Part shown: positions 8,351 through 15,608 of the stretch, piece by piece
How the letters are laid out: each line of letters starts with the position of its first letter
Numbering within the stretch: the first letter of the stretch is position 1
DNA from: Alphaproteobacteria bacterium
GTDB lineage: Bacteria; Pseudomonadota; Alphaproteobacteria; TMED109
Assembly (NCBI GenBank): GCA_030828505.1
Contig: JAURCJ010000001.1
Span: 1 to 64,000 of the forward strand
Direction of reading: 5' to 3'
Length of the DNA: 64,000 nt
The notes under the pieces: generated by a model
Database searches by the model: none
What the model was told of the DNA's origin: nothing
Seen by the model: only the letters and a program-made list of their open reading frames with translations
Program-made: the position numbers and the translations under genes

Positions 8351-8803
8351 ATGTTTAAATGGCTTATAACTATTTTTGGATTTATAATTAATTTAAATAT
8401 AGCTTATGGTATCGATAAAAAAATTGAAGCAGAATTAATTCCACATTGTGGCATGACTAAAGGAGGCGTAGCTACAGCTACTCCGGATGGTAAAATATAT
8501 TATTGTGCACAAAGAATCGCTAATATTGATTGGAACTTTCCAGGAGCTGTAGACTTCTTTATACTCCATGAATATGGTCACATAGTTTTACAAAGCGGAA
8601 ATGAATTAGAAGTTGATTGCTGGACAGCTCATGAATTTGCCTTAATGAAAGATGAAAAATCTAAAAAATCCTTAAAAGAAGCTCTTAAATTTATTAGAGG
8701 TTTTAAATTACCTGATCCCAAATATGGTGGCACCGGAGAAGAAAGAGCTACACTCATAGAAAATTGCATGGAATACGGTCCAGATTATTATAAAAATAAT
8801 TAA
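8351..8803 (+). CDS. Small secreted zincin-like protein (HEYGH motif)
   Basis: 150 residues from the ATG at 8351; a TTG at 8333 would add only six residues and overlaps the GGATGG ribosome-binding site. Residues 1-20 form a signal peptide (MFKWLITIFGFIINLNIAYG). HEYGH at 73-77 is a zinc-metallopeptidase motif, and ELEVDCW (85-91) downstream offers an acidic third ligand in the gluzincin style (E87 or D89). Cysteines at 33, 52, 90 and near the C-terminus may form disulfides in the periplasm. Function and substrate are unknown. It is divergent from the photolyase gene, and its end overlaps by 4 bp the convergent small gene at 8800. Confidence 0.75.
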   Translation: MFKWLITIFGFIINLNIAYGIDKKIEAELIPHCGMTKGGVATATPDGKIYYCAQRIANIDWNFPGAVDFFILHEYGHIVLQSGNELEVDCWTAHEFALMKDEKSKKSLKEALKFIRGFKLPDPKYGGTGEERATLIENCMEYGPDYYKNN

Positions 8804-8985
8804 TTTTTGATAATCTTCTTTTTTATTTTTCCTGCTAGTCTACCTAACTTTTTAGCTGGTTCTGGATCTCTTGCTATTTCTCCCGCTCCCTTAGCTACTT
8901 TTCTAGCAGCATCTTTTGCTTTAGCTCTAACTCTAGGGTCTGAAGCAGCCTTTCGTATTGCAAATCTAATAATATTTCTTAACAT
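8800..8985 (-). CDS. Small basic alpha-helical hypothetical protein
   Basis: 61 residues with a very basic, Ala/Lys/Arg-rich composition. The segment RKAASDPRVRAKAKDAARKVAKGAGEIARDPEPAKKLGRLAGKIKKK is an amphipathic helix pattern that I recognise from unnamed small proteins of alphaproteobacteria. It has no signal peptide or membrane span. It could bind nucleic acid or the membrane surface; no function is assigned. The opposite strand also shows an open frame (8807-8998), but its protein reads like a hydrophobic mirror of this one and is less likely. Confidence 0.6.
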   Translation of the reverse strand: MLRNIIRFAIRKAASDPRVRAKAKDAARKVAKGAGEIARDPEPAKKLGRLAGKIKKKIIKN

Positions 8986-9027
8986 TTTTCAAACATGAAT
9001 TATTTATTAAGAAAAATCTATTAAAAT

Positions 9028-9055
9028 TTGACAAAAAGTTATTATAAAATAAGAT
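9028..9055 (+). promoter_or_regulatory. Sigma-70 promoter of the cobalamin riboswitch transcript
   Basis: A perfect TTGACA (9028-9033) is followed after 16 nt by TAAGAT (9050-9055, 4 of 6 matches to TATAAT). The expected start near 9062 coincides with the first base pair of the riboswitch, which supports the call. Confidence 0.5.
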
Positions 9056-9060
9056 TTTTT

Positions 9061-9230
9061 TTAATTAGGTGCCTTTTAATAGGTGAAAAGGGAATGAGAT
9101 GTTTTCTGTAAATTGTCTCAGCTGCCCCCGCAACTGTTATTGAAGAGAAAATCCATATTACCACTGTATAAATTTTACGGGAAGGTTGGATGATCAAAGA
9201 CTCAATGAGCCAGGAGACCTGCCTAATTAA
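9061..9230 (+). promoter_or_regulatory. Cobalamin (adenosylcobalamin-type) riboswitch
   Basis: Several signature elements are present in order: GGTGCC near 9068, the AGGTGAAAAGGGAA block (9081-9094), the conserved core GCTGCCCCCGCAACTGT (9121-9137), GGAAGG with the following GATG, and the B12 box GCCAGGAGACCTGCC (9209-9223). The ends TTAATTAGG (9061-9069) and CCTAATTAA (9222-9230) pair to form P1. It lies upstream of a BtuB-type receptor, so binding of coenzyme B12 should switch off receptor synthesis. Confidence 0.95.
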
Positions 9231-9390
9231 GTGCTATCGACTATTGAAAGGGGATGTTCAATAGAGCTTACTTAAAGTGATGGTGCGAATATAGCCATTG
9301 TTTTAAGGTTTTTAAAATCTCAAAGCAATATTTTATTATTTAACACAAAAAAATAATCATTTTTGTGCAATTTTGAATTGGAAATAAATA
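9231..9390 (+). promoter_or_regulatory. Expression platform/leader between riboswitch and receptor gene
   Basis: No gene is visible. It holds two hairpins: an 8-bp perfect stem CTATTGAA/TTCAATAG (9241-9248 with 9257-9264) whose loop carries AGGGGATG, and CACAAAAA/TTTTTGTG (9344-9351 with 9360-9367) just before the start codon. Neither has a clean U-tract, so translational control through the region before TTG 9391 is more likely than termination. Confidence 0.45.
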
Positions 9391-11247
9391 TTGTTAATAC
9401 AACCTAATAAATTAATTTATTTAATCTTTATAAAAGGAATTTTTCTCTTTTGTAATGTAGCAACGGCAGAAAAAACTAATATTCTTCAAGATATAACTGT
9501 AACAGGAAATTATTATCCGAAAAAATTAACAGAAACTGGATCCGCCGTAACTATTATATCAAATAAGGACATAGAAAAAAGCGGAATGTCTTATGTATCC
9601 CAAATACTTAATGCAACGGCCGGCTATCAAGACTATAAAAGTGGTGGACCTCATTCATTAACTAGAGCTTTTCTTCGAGGAAATGAAACTGATCATTCCT
9701 TAATATTAATTAATGGTATGAAAATAGTTGATTCATCAACTGGAAGAGGATCTATAGATTTAGAAAGAATTAATTTAAATGGTGTGGAGAGAATTGAAGT
9801 TTTACGAGGATCACAGAGTGCTCTCTATGGATCTGAAGCCATAGGCGGCGTAATAAATATAATTTTAAAAAGGGGTACTAAAGAACAAATTAAATTTCTT
9901 AATATAGAATTATCTAACAGATTAGATAAAAATATAGATACAGGTGTATCCGGAAATATCAATAATTTATATTTTTCATTAAACCATCATCACTCGGAAG
10001 GACCTGGTATTTCGGCAGCTGAAAAATCATTAGGATATAATGAAAACGATAGCTACAATATAGATAGTACTAACTTAGTTATAGATTATGATTTTAATTC
10101 TACAACAGAAATTTCTTTAGTTTCTAGAGTTTTTACATCAGAAATAGAAGAAGATGATGCTCCTTTAGGGCCTTTTATTGATGCAGATAGGCAAGCTAAT
10201 TTATTAGATTGGCAATCCGCTGTCTCTTTAAATAAAGATTATGGTTCTTACACTTTAGAAGCAATAATGTCTACAGCCAAAGCTCGCCGATACCAGCTTA
10301 ATGAAGATAGAAAATTTAGATGGTATATTGCTGATCTTAATTCAGCAAAATTAAAATTTGATATCCCTCTTAATAATAAAGAAAAGTTTATTTTTGGAGT
10401 AGATACAGAACGTTCACATATGGATACGCAAGATCAGTACAATGCCTATGACTTTAAAGTCTCTTCTTCATCAACTTTTTATTCATATTCAAACAATACT
10501 ATAAAAAACCTATTTATTGACGCAAGTTTTAGAAGTAACCATCATGACCTATTTGGTCTATCTTCCACCTATCGAATTGCGGGAAGCTATATCATATTTA
10601 ATTCAGGTTTTAGATTACATTCAAGTTATGGAACTGGTTATAGAGCACCTACTTTAGACGAAATTTACGGTTCATACGGAAGTGTTTTAATTAAAGAAGA
10701 GACTAGTAGAAGCAGAGATATTGGGTTAGAATATACTTCCTCAAATAATAATATTAATGCTGATCTAACATTTTTTGCTACACAAATTGATAATCTTATA
10801 GGTTATGGCCCAGCACCTGGCTATAAATTTTCAAATCAGGGTAGTGCAAAAAATAAAGGGCTAGAGTTTTTTATCAATTATACTTTAACAAAAGAGATTA
10901 TAATAAACTCTCATTATAATTATTTAACAACTAATAATAATGGTAGGTCTTTATCAAGGAGAAAAAAACACTCTGGTAAAACCTCAATTAGTTATAATCC
11001 AGAGAATTTTTCTGATTTATCCTTTAACTCATCTATAGAATATCATTCCAATGCTAGAGATGGAGCATTTTCTGGTGGTCATATAGCAGGATATGCTCTC
11101 ATACACAGTAATTTAAATTATAATTTAAACTCCAATAGCAAGCTTCATTTCAAAATTGATAACTTATTAGACCAGAAATATTCTGAAGCCGATACAGCTG
11201 GATCCTATGGAAGAACATTAAGTCTAGGAATCAAGATAAATTTTTAG
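9391..11247 (+). CDS. btuB: TonB-dependent outer-membrane receptor, BtuB-like (vitamin B12)
   Basis: 618 residues, the usual length for BtuB. A signal peptide (residues 1 to about 26, ending ATA) is followed by a TonB-box-like DITVTG and a plug domain with LRGNETDHSLILINGMKIVD and the classic IEVLRGSQSALYGSEAIGGVINI. The rest alternates as a 22-strand barrel and ends with an aromatic residue (INF), as outer-membrane insertion needs. The start is TTG, the only one available after an in-frame stop. The cobalamin riboswitch directly upstream identifies the substrate as a corrinoid. No B12 ABC transporter genes (btuCDF) lie in this window. A hairpin terminator follows the stop. Confidence 0.92.
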   Translation: MLIQPNKLIYLIFIKGIFLFCNVATAEKTNILQDITVTGNYYPKKLTETGSAVTIISNKDIEKSGMSYVSQILNATAGYQDYKSGGPHSLTRAFLRGNETDHSLILINGMKIVDSSTGRGSIDLERINLNGVERIEVLRGSQSALYGSEAIGGVINIILKRGTKEQIKFLNIELSNRLDKNIDTGVSGNINNLYFSLNHHHSEGPGISAAEKSLGYNENDSYNIDSTNLVIDYDFNSTTEISLVSRVFTSEIEEDDAPLGPFIDADRQANLLDWQSAVSLNKDYGSYTLEAIMSTAKARRYQLNEDRKFRWYIADLNSAKLKFDIPLNNKEKFIFGVDTERSHMDTQDQYNAYDFKVSSSSTFYSYSNNTIKNLFIDASFRSNHHDLFGLSSTYRIAGSYIIFNSGFRLHSSYGTGYRAPTLDEIYGSYGSVLIKEETSRSRDIGLEYTSSNNNINADLTFFATQIDNLIGYGPAPGYKFSNQGSAKNKGLEFFINYTLTKEIIINSHYNYLTTNNNGRSLSRRKKHSGKTSISYNPENFSDLSFNSSIEYHSNARDGAFSGGHIAGYALIHSNLNYNLNSNSKLHFKIDNLLDQKYSEADTAGSYGRTLSLGIKINF

Positions 11248-11268
11248 ATAAATATCAAACGTAATAAT

Positions 11269-11309
11269 TATGCTTCAATTTAAACCTTATAAGTTGAAGC
11301 ATATTTTTT
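11269..11309 (+). terminator. Rho-independent terminator after btuB
   Basis: Perfect 10-bp inverted repeat TATGCTTCAA (11269-11278)/TTGAAGCATA (11294-11303) followed by six T on the plus strand. It overlaps the last codons of the convergent aminotransferase gene, which therefore encodes one arm. Confidence 0.7.
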
Positions 11310-12137
11310 ATAAAGTTGAATAGCTTTGCTACAAACTGGACCTATTTCATATTCAACCTTATCGATTTTTCTTACAGGAAGAACTTTTCCAAAATTTCCA
11401 GTGCTGAATACTTCATCAGCGGATAGTAAGTCGCTTACACTAACATTAGTTTCTAAGGCATCTATCCCCTCTTTCCTTAATAAAGAAATTACTCTCTGTT
11501 TTGTAATTCCGTTAAGAAAAGTCTTATTCCATTCTGGAGTAATAACCCTGTTCGATTTAACAATAAATAAGTTAGCACTTCCAAACTCAACTACATTTTC
11601 CTCTCCATCACGCATAACTACATTATCAAAACCATTAGACTTTGCCTCTGATAGAGCGAGCGAAGTGTTAGCGTATAAACAAGATGCCTTCGCTAAAGTA
11701 GGTGCCATAAGTGGATGAGGCCTTCTATATGAACTTAACATTGCTGTAAAGCCATCAATAGAAGGCATTGGAGCTCTAAAAATTGTTATAACTAATTTAC
11801 TAGATTTAGCATCAGGAATTAGAAAACCCTCTTCAGAAAAAATACTTGGTCTGATGTATAACTCAGCATTATTTTCAAAAAAACTTGCCCCTTCTATACA
11901 TAAACTTATTAAATCATTCTTACTCATTGGAACGGATAATCCAAATATCTTAGATGAATTTATTAACCTTTCACAATGTTTATGCAAATCTGGAATAGAG
12001 TTATTATAGGCTCTAGCTCCATCAAAAATAGTACTTCCGTGCATATAAGATTGACTCATAGACGACATAATAGGCTTAGAACCGTCACTCCATTTCCCAT
12101 TAAACCAAGCTATAGAATTTTTATTTTTTGTATCCAA
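11280..12137 (-). CDS. Class IV PLP aminotransferase (branched-chain/D-amino acid type)
   Basis: 285 residues. The N-terminus (WFNGKWSDG, then MHGSTIFDGARAY) and the region EFGSANLFIV with FLNGITKQRVISLLR are those of fold-type IV PLP enzymes; the catalytic Lys should lie in LAKASCLYAN. Such enzymes act as branched-chain aminotransferases, D-amino-acid aminotransferases or aminodeoxychorismate lyases, and motifs visible by eye do not separate these. A second family member at 62822-63691 looks more like canonical IlvE, so this copy may serve another amino donor. It is the distal gene of a two-gene operon, 8 bp after the ketopentenoate-hydratase-like gene. Confidence 0.85.
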   Translation of the reverse strand: MDTKNKNSIAWFNGKWSDGSKPIMSSMSQSYMHGSTIFDGARAYNNSIPDLHKHCERLINSSKIFGLSVPMSKNDLISLCIEGASFFENNAELYIRPSIFSEEGFLIPDAKSSKLVITIFRAPMPSIDGFTAMLSSYRRPHPLMAPTLAKASCLYANTSLALSEAKSNGFDNVVMRDGEENVVEFGSANLFIVKSNRVITPEWNKTFLNGITKQRVISLLRKEGIDALETNVSVSDLLSADEVFSTGNFGKVLPVRKIDKVEYEIGPVCSKAIQLYKKYASTYKV

Positions 12138-12145
12138 TGATTATT

Positions 12146-12925
12146 TTAGAAAACATTAAAAGAGACGCTGCCTAATTTATCAATTTTAGCCTTTACATTG
12201 TCGCCTTTTTCAGGCCAACAAGTTGTGCTAATTGAACCAGTTAAAACAATATCTCCTGCAAATATATTTCTACCTCTCTTAAGTAAATTATTAATTAGAT
12301 ATAAAACAGAATTAAGAGGATGTTGCAAAACATTTTTTCCTGTACCTTTACCAAATAATACATCGGAAACTAATAATTCTCCTTCCAATAAATCTAAATT
12401 CATTAAGTCTATTTCAACTGCATCTCCAATAACACATCCATGATTCATTGAATTTTGAGCTATAAGGCTACCAAAAGTTCCTTTAGCTGCATAGTTTCTA
12501 TCATCAACAATCTCTAAAGCAACCATAACTTCTTTTAAATAAGGAAGTATTTCTTCCTTATTATTAAAACCATTAATTTTTGATGGAATATCTTTATGTA
12601 TTTTTAGAGCAATTTCGGCCTCTGCTCCTAAATGACAATAATCACATAACTGAAGCGATACATTATTTTTATAAATTAAAGGCTTTAATATTGCTCCTTC
12701 TGCAGGAGTATCTACGTTAACCAATTTTTGCATTTCTGGATTAGTTAAAGCTACTTTCCAGCCTCCAATATTTCCATTAATATCCTTTTTTTTCAAATCA
12801 ATGAATGCGTCTTGTATTAAATAAGCTTCATCAATATTTTTTATATCTATATTATTATCCAAATAATATGGCGAAAGATTTTTACAATTTTTATATAAAA
12901 TATTAGCTTTATCTTGAATATTCAT
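12146..12925 (-). CDS. 2-keto-4-pentenoate hydratase/fumarylacetoacetate-hydrolase-fold protein
   Basis: 259 residues. Segments typical of the MhpD/HpcG hydratases are seen: GGWKVALTNPEMQKL, LGAEAEIALKI with the metal-ligand Glu pair, and ALEIVDDRNY. The C-terminal LTGSISTTCWPEKGD is also family-typical. These enzymes add water to 2-hydroxypentadienoates or act on related 2-keto acids in meta-cleavage pathways. No other ring-cleavage genes are near, so the substrate may be different. It is paired with an aminotransferase, which could supply or remove a 2-keto acid; that link is inference. Confidence 0.85.
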   Translation of the reverse strand: MNIQDKANILYKNCKNLSPYYLDNNIDIKNIDEAYLIQDAFIDLKKKDINGNIGGWKVALTNPEMQKLVNVDTPAEGAILKPLIYKNNVSLQLCDYCHLGAEAEIALKIHKDIPSKINGFNNKEEILPYLKEVMVALEIVDDRNYAAKGTFGSLIAQNSMNHGCVIGDAVEIDLMNLDLLEGELLVSDVLFGKGTGKNVLQHPLNSVLYLINNLLKRGRNIFAGDIVLTGSISTTCWPEKGDNVKAKIDKLGSVSFNVF

Positions 12926-13044
12926 TTGAAAAAACTATTTCCAATTATGTTAATCTGATATATTGTTTGCATTTAAATTTTAATTCATTCAATAATAACA
13001 TATTTTTTTAACAATAAAAAAACTTTATTTAAGAAGGAAAATTA

Positions 13045-13656
13045 ATGTCAGAAGATTTATATGGATCTGGAGATGATAACTCTGGTACTGTATTTAGAGA
13101 TACTATTATGCTGGCATTAGCTGGGTTTGTATCATTAGTAGTATTGTTAATGCCATTTATAAACCCTCCAGCGGAAACTGAATCAACAAAATCTGATCCT
13201 CCAGGTAATGTAATTATTGAAGTATTTTGGCCTGAAGACAGAGATGTTGATGTAGATTTATGGGTTAAAGCTCCTGATGATATTCCAGTAGGGTACTCTA
13301 ATAGAGGTGGTTTATTTTTTAATTTATTAAGAGATGACCTAGGTGTTTATAAAGATCCAACTCCTATTAACTATGAAGTTGCTTACAGCAGAGGAATTAA
13401 TCCTGGTGAACATATTGTGAACCTTCATTTATATAGAGAAGATCTTTCTGCATTTGACCCATTTGAAGCTAAAGTAGTCGTAACAGTTGTTAATCCAAAT
13501 ACAAAAGTACGGCAACAACTTTTAGAATCTACCGTTTTACTTGATGAAATTGGAAAAGAACTAACTATTTTTAGATTTAAACTGGATGAAGAAGGCAATT
13601 TAAATAAAGACAGCCTTAATAATGAGTTTGTCCAATTAAGGTCTGGATCAAAATAA
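13045..13656 (+). CDS. ExbD/TolR-like anchored periplasmic protein with DUF2135-like domain, paralogue 1
   Basis: 203 residues, start ATG after AAGAAGGAAAA. A short acidic cytoplasmic tail leads into one membrane span (about 20-40) with an Asp at its cytoplasmic edge (FRDTIMLAL, D19), placed like the proton-path Asp of ExbD/TolR. A periplasmic domain follows with FWPEDRDVDVDLWVKAPDD (61-79), FNLLRDD, INYEVAYSRG and VNLHLYR; the DVDLWV core resembles DUF2135 (YfaP-like) beta-sandwich domains. It aligns along nearly its whole length with the protein at 17416, where the ExbB-like gene is adjacent. This copy has no channel gene next to it. I do not know a published function. Confidence 0.75.
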   Translation: MSEDLYGSGDDNSGTVFRDTIMLALAGFVSLVVLLMPFINPPAETESTKSDPPGNVIIEVFWPEDRDVDVDLWVKAPDDIPVGYSNRGGLFFNLLRDDLGVYKDPTPINYEVAYSRGINPGEHIVNLHLYREDLSAFDPFEAKVVVTVVNPNTKVRQQLLESTVLLDEIGKELTIFRFKLDEEGNLNKDSLNNEFVQLRSGSK

Positions 13657-13666
13657 TTGTTATTAA

Positions 13667-13849
13667 ATGAAAACATTCAAATATAAAATACTAAAAGTTA
13701 ATTTAGAAGATATGCCTAAAGAGTTATTATCTCACTTTCCTCTTTTAGATATGGGAAGAGAGGGTTGGGAACTTATTGAAGTAATTAGAGTTGATATACA
13801 AGATGATTGCTCTTATTATCACTATTTTAAAAAAGAAATTACTAAATAA
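13667..13849 (+). CDS. Small DUF4177-like protein
   Basis: 60 residues. The layout YKILKVNLEDMP, then LDMGREGWELIEVIRV, ending in an aromatic HYFKKE strand is that of DUF4177 and related small beta proteins, whose GWELV motif is diagnostic. It is soluble, with no signal or membrane segment. It starts 10 bp after the DUF2135-like gene and probably shares its transcript. The function is unknown. Confidence 0.65.
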   Translation: MKTFKYKILKVNLEDMPKELLSHFPLLDMGREGWELIEVIRVDIQDDCSYYHYFKKEITK

Positions 13850-13884
13850 ATGTATTTTATAATTTTAAATGCTAGTATTTAAAT

Positions 13885-14610
13885 ATGTATATATCTAAAA
13901 AAATTATAATAATTTTGTTAATTTATTTTTTAAATATAAACTTAACATATAGTCAGTCCTTAGAATTAAGGGAATCACTTAAAAATACAAAAACTTTATA
14001 CAAAGAAGGTAAATTAAATGAGGCTGTCAAATCTGCGATAAATGCTATTCAGTATTCTAATAATGATTTTGGTGAGAATCATTATTATACTGCCACCTTA
14101 ATAGAAAACTTAGGTATTATTCAATATGAATTATTATTGTATGAAGATGCAAAAAAATCCTTTCTACAGTCACTAGAAATAAGAAAAATAACGCTTGATC
14201 CAGATCATACTGATATAGCAGAAGCGCTTAATTATATTGCTTTAACAAATAGAAAATTACTTCTATATAATGCTGCTATTAATTATCATAATGAAGCATT
14301 GCTAGTAATGTCGAGGTCTTTAACAAAATCTAATCCTCATGCTATCAATGAAAAAAGTAGAAAAGGCGCAATATTTAAAGCAAGCGCACTACATACTAAA
14401 GCATTAATAGAGATAAAAAATAAAAATTTTAACGATGCAATTGGACTTTTAAAAACTTCTTCAAAAATATTTTATAATACTCTAGGAAAAGATAAAAGTC
14501 AGCTTATTGAGATTTATGAAGAATTAATAAAATTAGCATTATCAATTAATGACCAAGATTTAGTTAATCAAACAAAACAAAAGATTAAAAATTTAAATAA
14601 AAAAATATGA
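13885..14610 (+). CDS. Secreted TPR protein
   Basis: 241 residues. A signal peptide spans about residues 1-23 (hydrophobic IIIILLIYFLNINLTYS). The rest consists of helical repeats of the TPR/kinesin-light-chain type: KLNEAVKSAINAIQYS, YYTATLIENLGIIQYELLLYEDAKKSFLQSLEIRK, HTDIAEALNYIALTNRKLLLYNAAINYHNEALLVM and a further C-terminal repeat. It probably acts in the periplasm as a protein-binding scaffold. It overlaps the next gene by 4 bp (ATGA). Similar TPR proteins at 23043 and 35021 show that this module is repeatedly used here. Confidence 0.75.
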   Translation: MYISKKIIIILLIYFLNINLTYSQSLELRESLKNTKTLYKEGKLNEAVKSAINAIQYSNNDFGENHYYTATLIENLGIIQYELLLYEDAKKSFLQSLEIRKITLDPDHTDIAEALNYIALTNRKLLLYNAAINYHNEALLVMSRSLTKSNPHAINEKSRKGAIFKASALHTKALIEIKNKNFNDAIGLLKTSSKIFYNTLGKDKSQLIEIYEELIKLALSINDQDLVNQTKQKIKNLNKKI

Positions 14611-15248
14611 ATAAAAAATCTATTGATATTTATATAGACTTTAAAAGCCCATATGCTTACTTATCTATTGCTCCAAGTATTGTTTTTGCTGAAAAAAATA
14701 AACTAATTATTAATTGGATACCTTATATATTAGAAATTCCTGATTATTTAGGAAGTGCAGAAGTTGATAATAATGGAAATATAATAAAAAGTGAACGCAA
14801 TGCCCATCAATGGAGAAGAGTCAAGTATTCATATATGGATTGCAGAAGATACGCTAATTTAAGAAATATGACAGTTAGAGGGCCGCAAAAAATATGGAAT
14901 ACACAATTAATATCAATAGGATTACTCTGGATAAAAAGAAACTATAGCGAGTTTACTATTACATTTATTAACCATGTCTTTGAACAATTTTGGAATAGAA
15001 AATTAGATTTAGAAAGCTATGAAGAGATATGTAAAGTTTATGAAGATATAGGTATAAATTCTAATAGCTTTAAAGAATGGGCAATAGATGAAGGCAAGAA
15101 AGAACTAGACTTAATAATGAATCAGGCACATGAAAATGGAGTATTTGGTGTACCTAGTTATTTTATTGAAAATGAACTTTTTTGGGGAAGAGAACAGCTC
15201 CCCTTGATTGAAGCAAGGTTAACTAATAATTATTCTAATTTAATTTAG
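14607..15248 (+). CDS. DsbA-family 2-hydroxychromene-2-carboxylate isomerase-like protein
   Basis: 213 residues of thioredoxin-like fold. The N-terminal IDFKSPYAYLSI carries the Ser that replaces the redox Cys in the HCCA isomerase/kappa-GST family, and the C-terminal GVFGVPSYFIENELFWGREQL is its best-conserved block. The known enzyme isomerises a glutathione-linked intermediate in naphthalene breakdown, but most family members act on unknown substrates, and no catabolic genes are nearby. It has no signal peptide, so it is cytoplasmic. Coupled to the TPR gene by a 4-bp overlap. Confidence 0.85.
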   Translation: MNKKSIDIYIDFKSPYAYLSIAPSIVFAEKNKLIINWIPYILEIPDYLGSAEVDNNGNIIKSERNAHQWRRVKYSYMDCRRYANLRNMTVRGPQKIWNTQLISIGLLWIKRNYSEFTITFINHVFEQFWNRKLDLESYEEICKVYEDIGINSNSFKEWAIDEGKKELDLIMNQAHENGVFGVPSYFIENELFWGREQLPLIEARLTNNYSNLI

Positions 15249-15597
15249 ACTTGATAATATTTTCTAAAGCATCAAAGCTGTCAATAAATCTACATTTTCC
15301 TAAAATATTATTGTTTTTATCTGTAAATTCTAAATTTCCTAATAAAACAAATACTCTGTAAAAACGCACATATTCTTCTGTTATCTTATAATAAGCAGGA
15401 TAAGTACTTTTTTTAATTATAGACTCTTTGTTATCAAACCAAACTTTATATACCTGCTCTTCAAAAAACCAATAATACTCATTTGGCCTTTTACTATCCG
15501 TATTATAAATACATTCTAAACCTTTATCATCGATATCACTTGCAAATACTGGACAAATAAAAGAAAAACATAGAATTAGAATTATATAAATTTTCAT
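15235..15597 (-). CDS. Hypothetical exported protein
   Basis: 120 residues with an N-terminal signal peptide (MKIYIILILCFSFICPVFA). The mature part has cysteines in LECIYN and GKCRFID that could pair. A pattern of charged and aromatic residues (YYWFFEEQVYKVWFD) suggests a small beta domain. I recognise no family. Its 3' end overlaps by 14 bp the convergent isomerase gene. It lies 11 bp downstream of the metzincin-like gene, so the two are probably one operon. Confidence 0.6.
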   Translation of the reverse strand: MKIYIILILCFSFICPVFASDIDDKGLECIYNTDSKRPNEYYWFFEEQVYKVWFDNKESIIKKSTYPAYYKITEEYVRFYRVFVLLGNLEFTDKNNNILGKCRFIDSFDALENIIKSKLN

Positions 15598-15608
15598 ATT
15601 TATTACCT

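Noticed and set aside
8807-8998. Plus-strand frame opposite the small basic protein
   Set aside because: Its Ala/Leu-rich hydrophobic protein looks like the antisense of a Lys/Arg/Ala-rich gene; the minus-strand protein has the better family resemblance.
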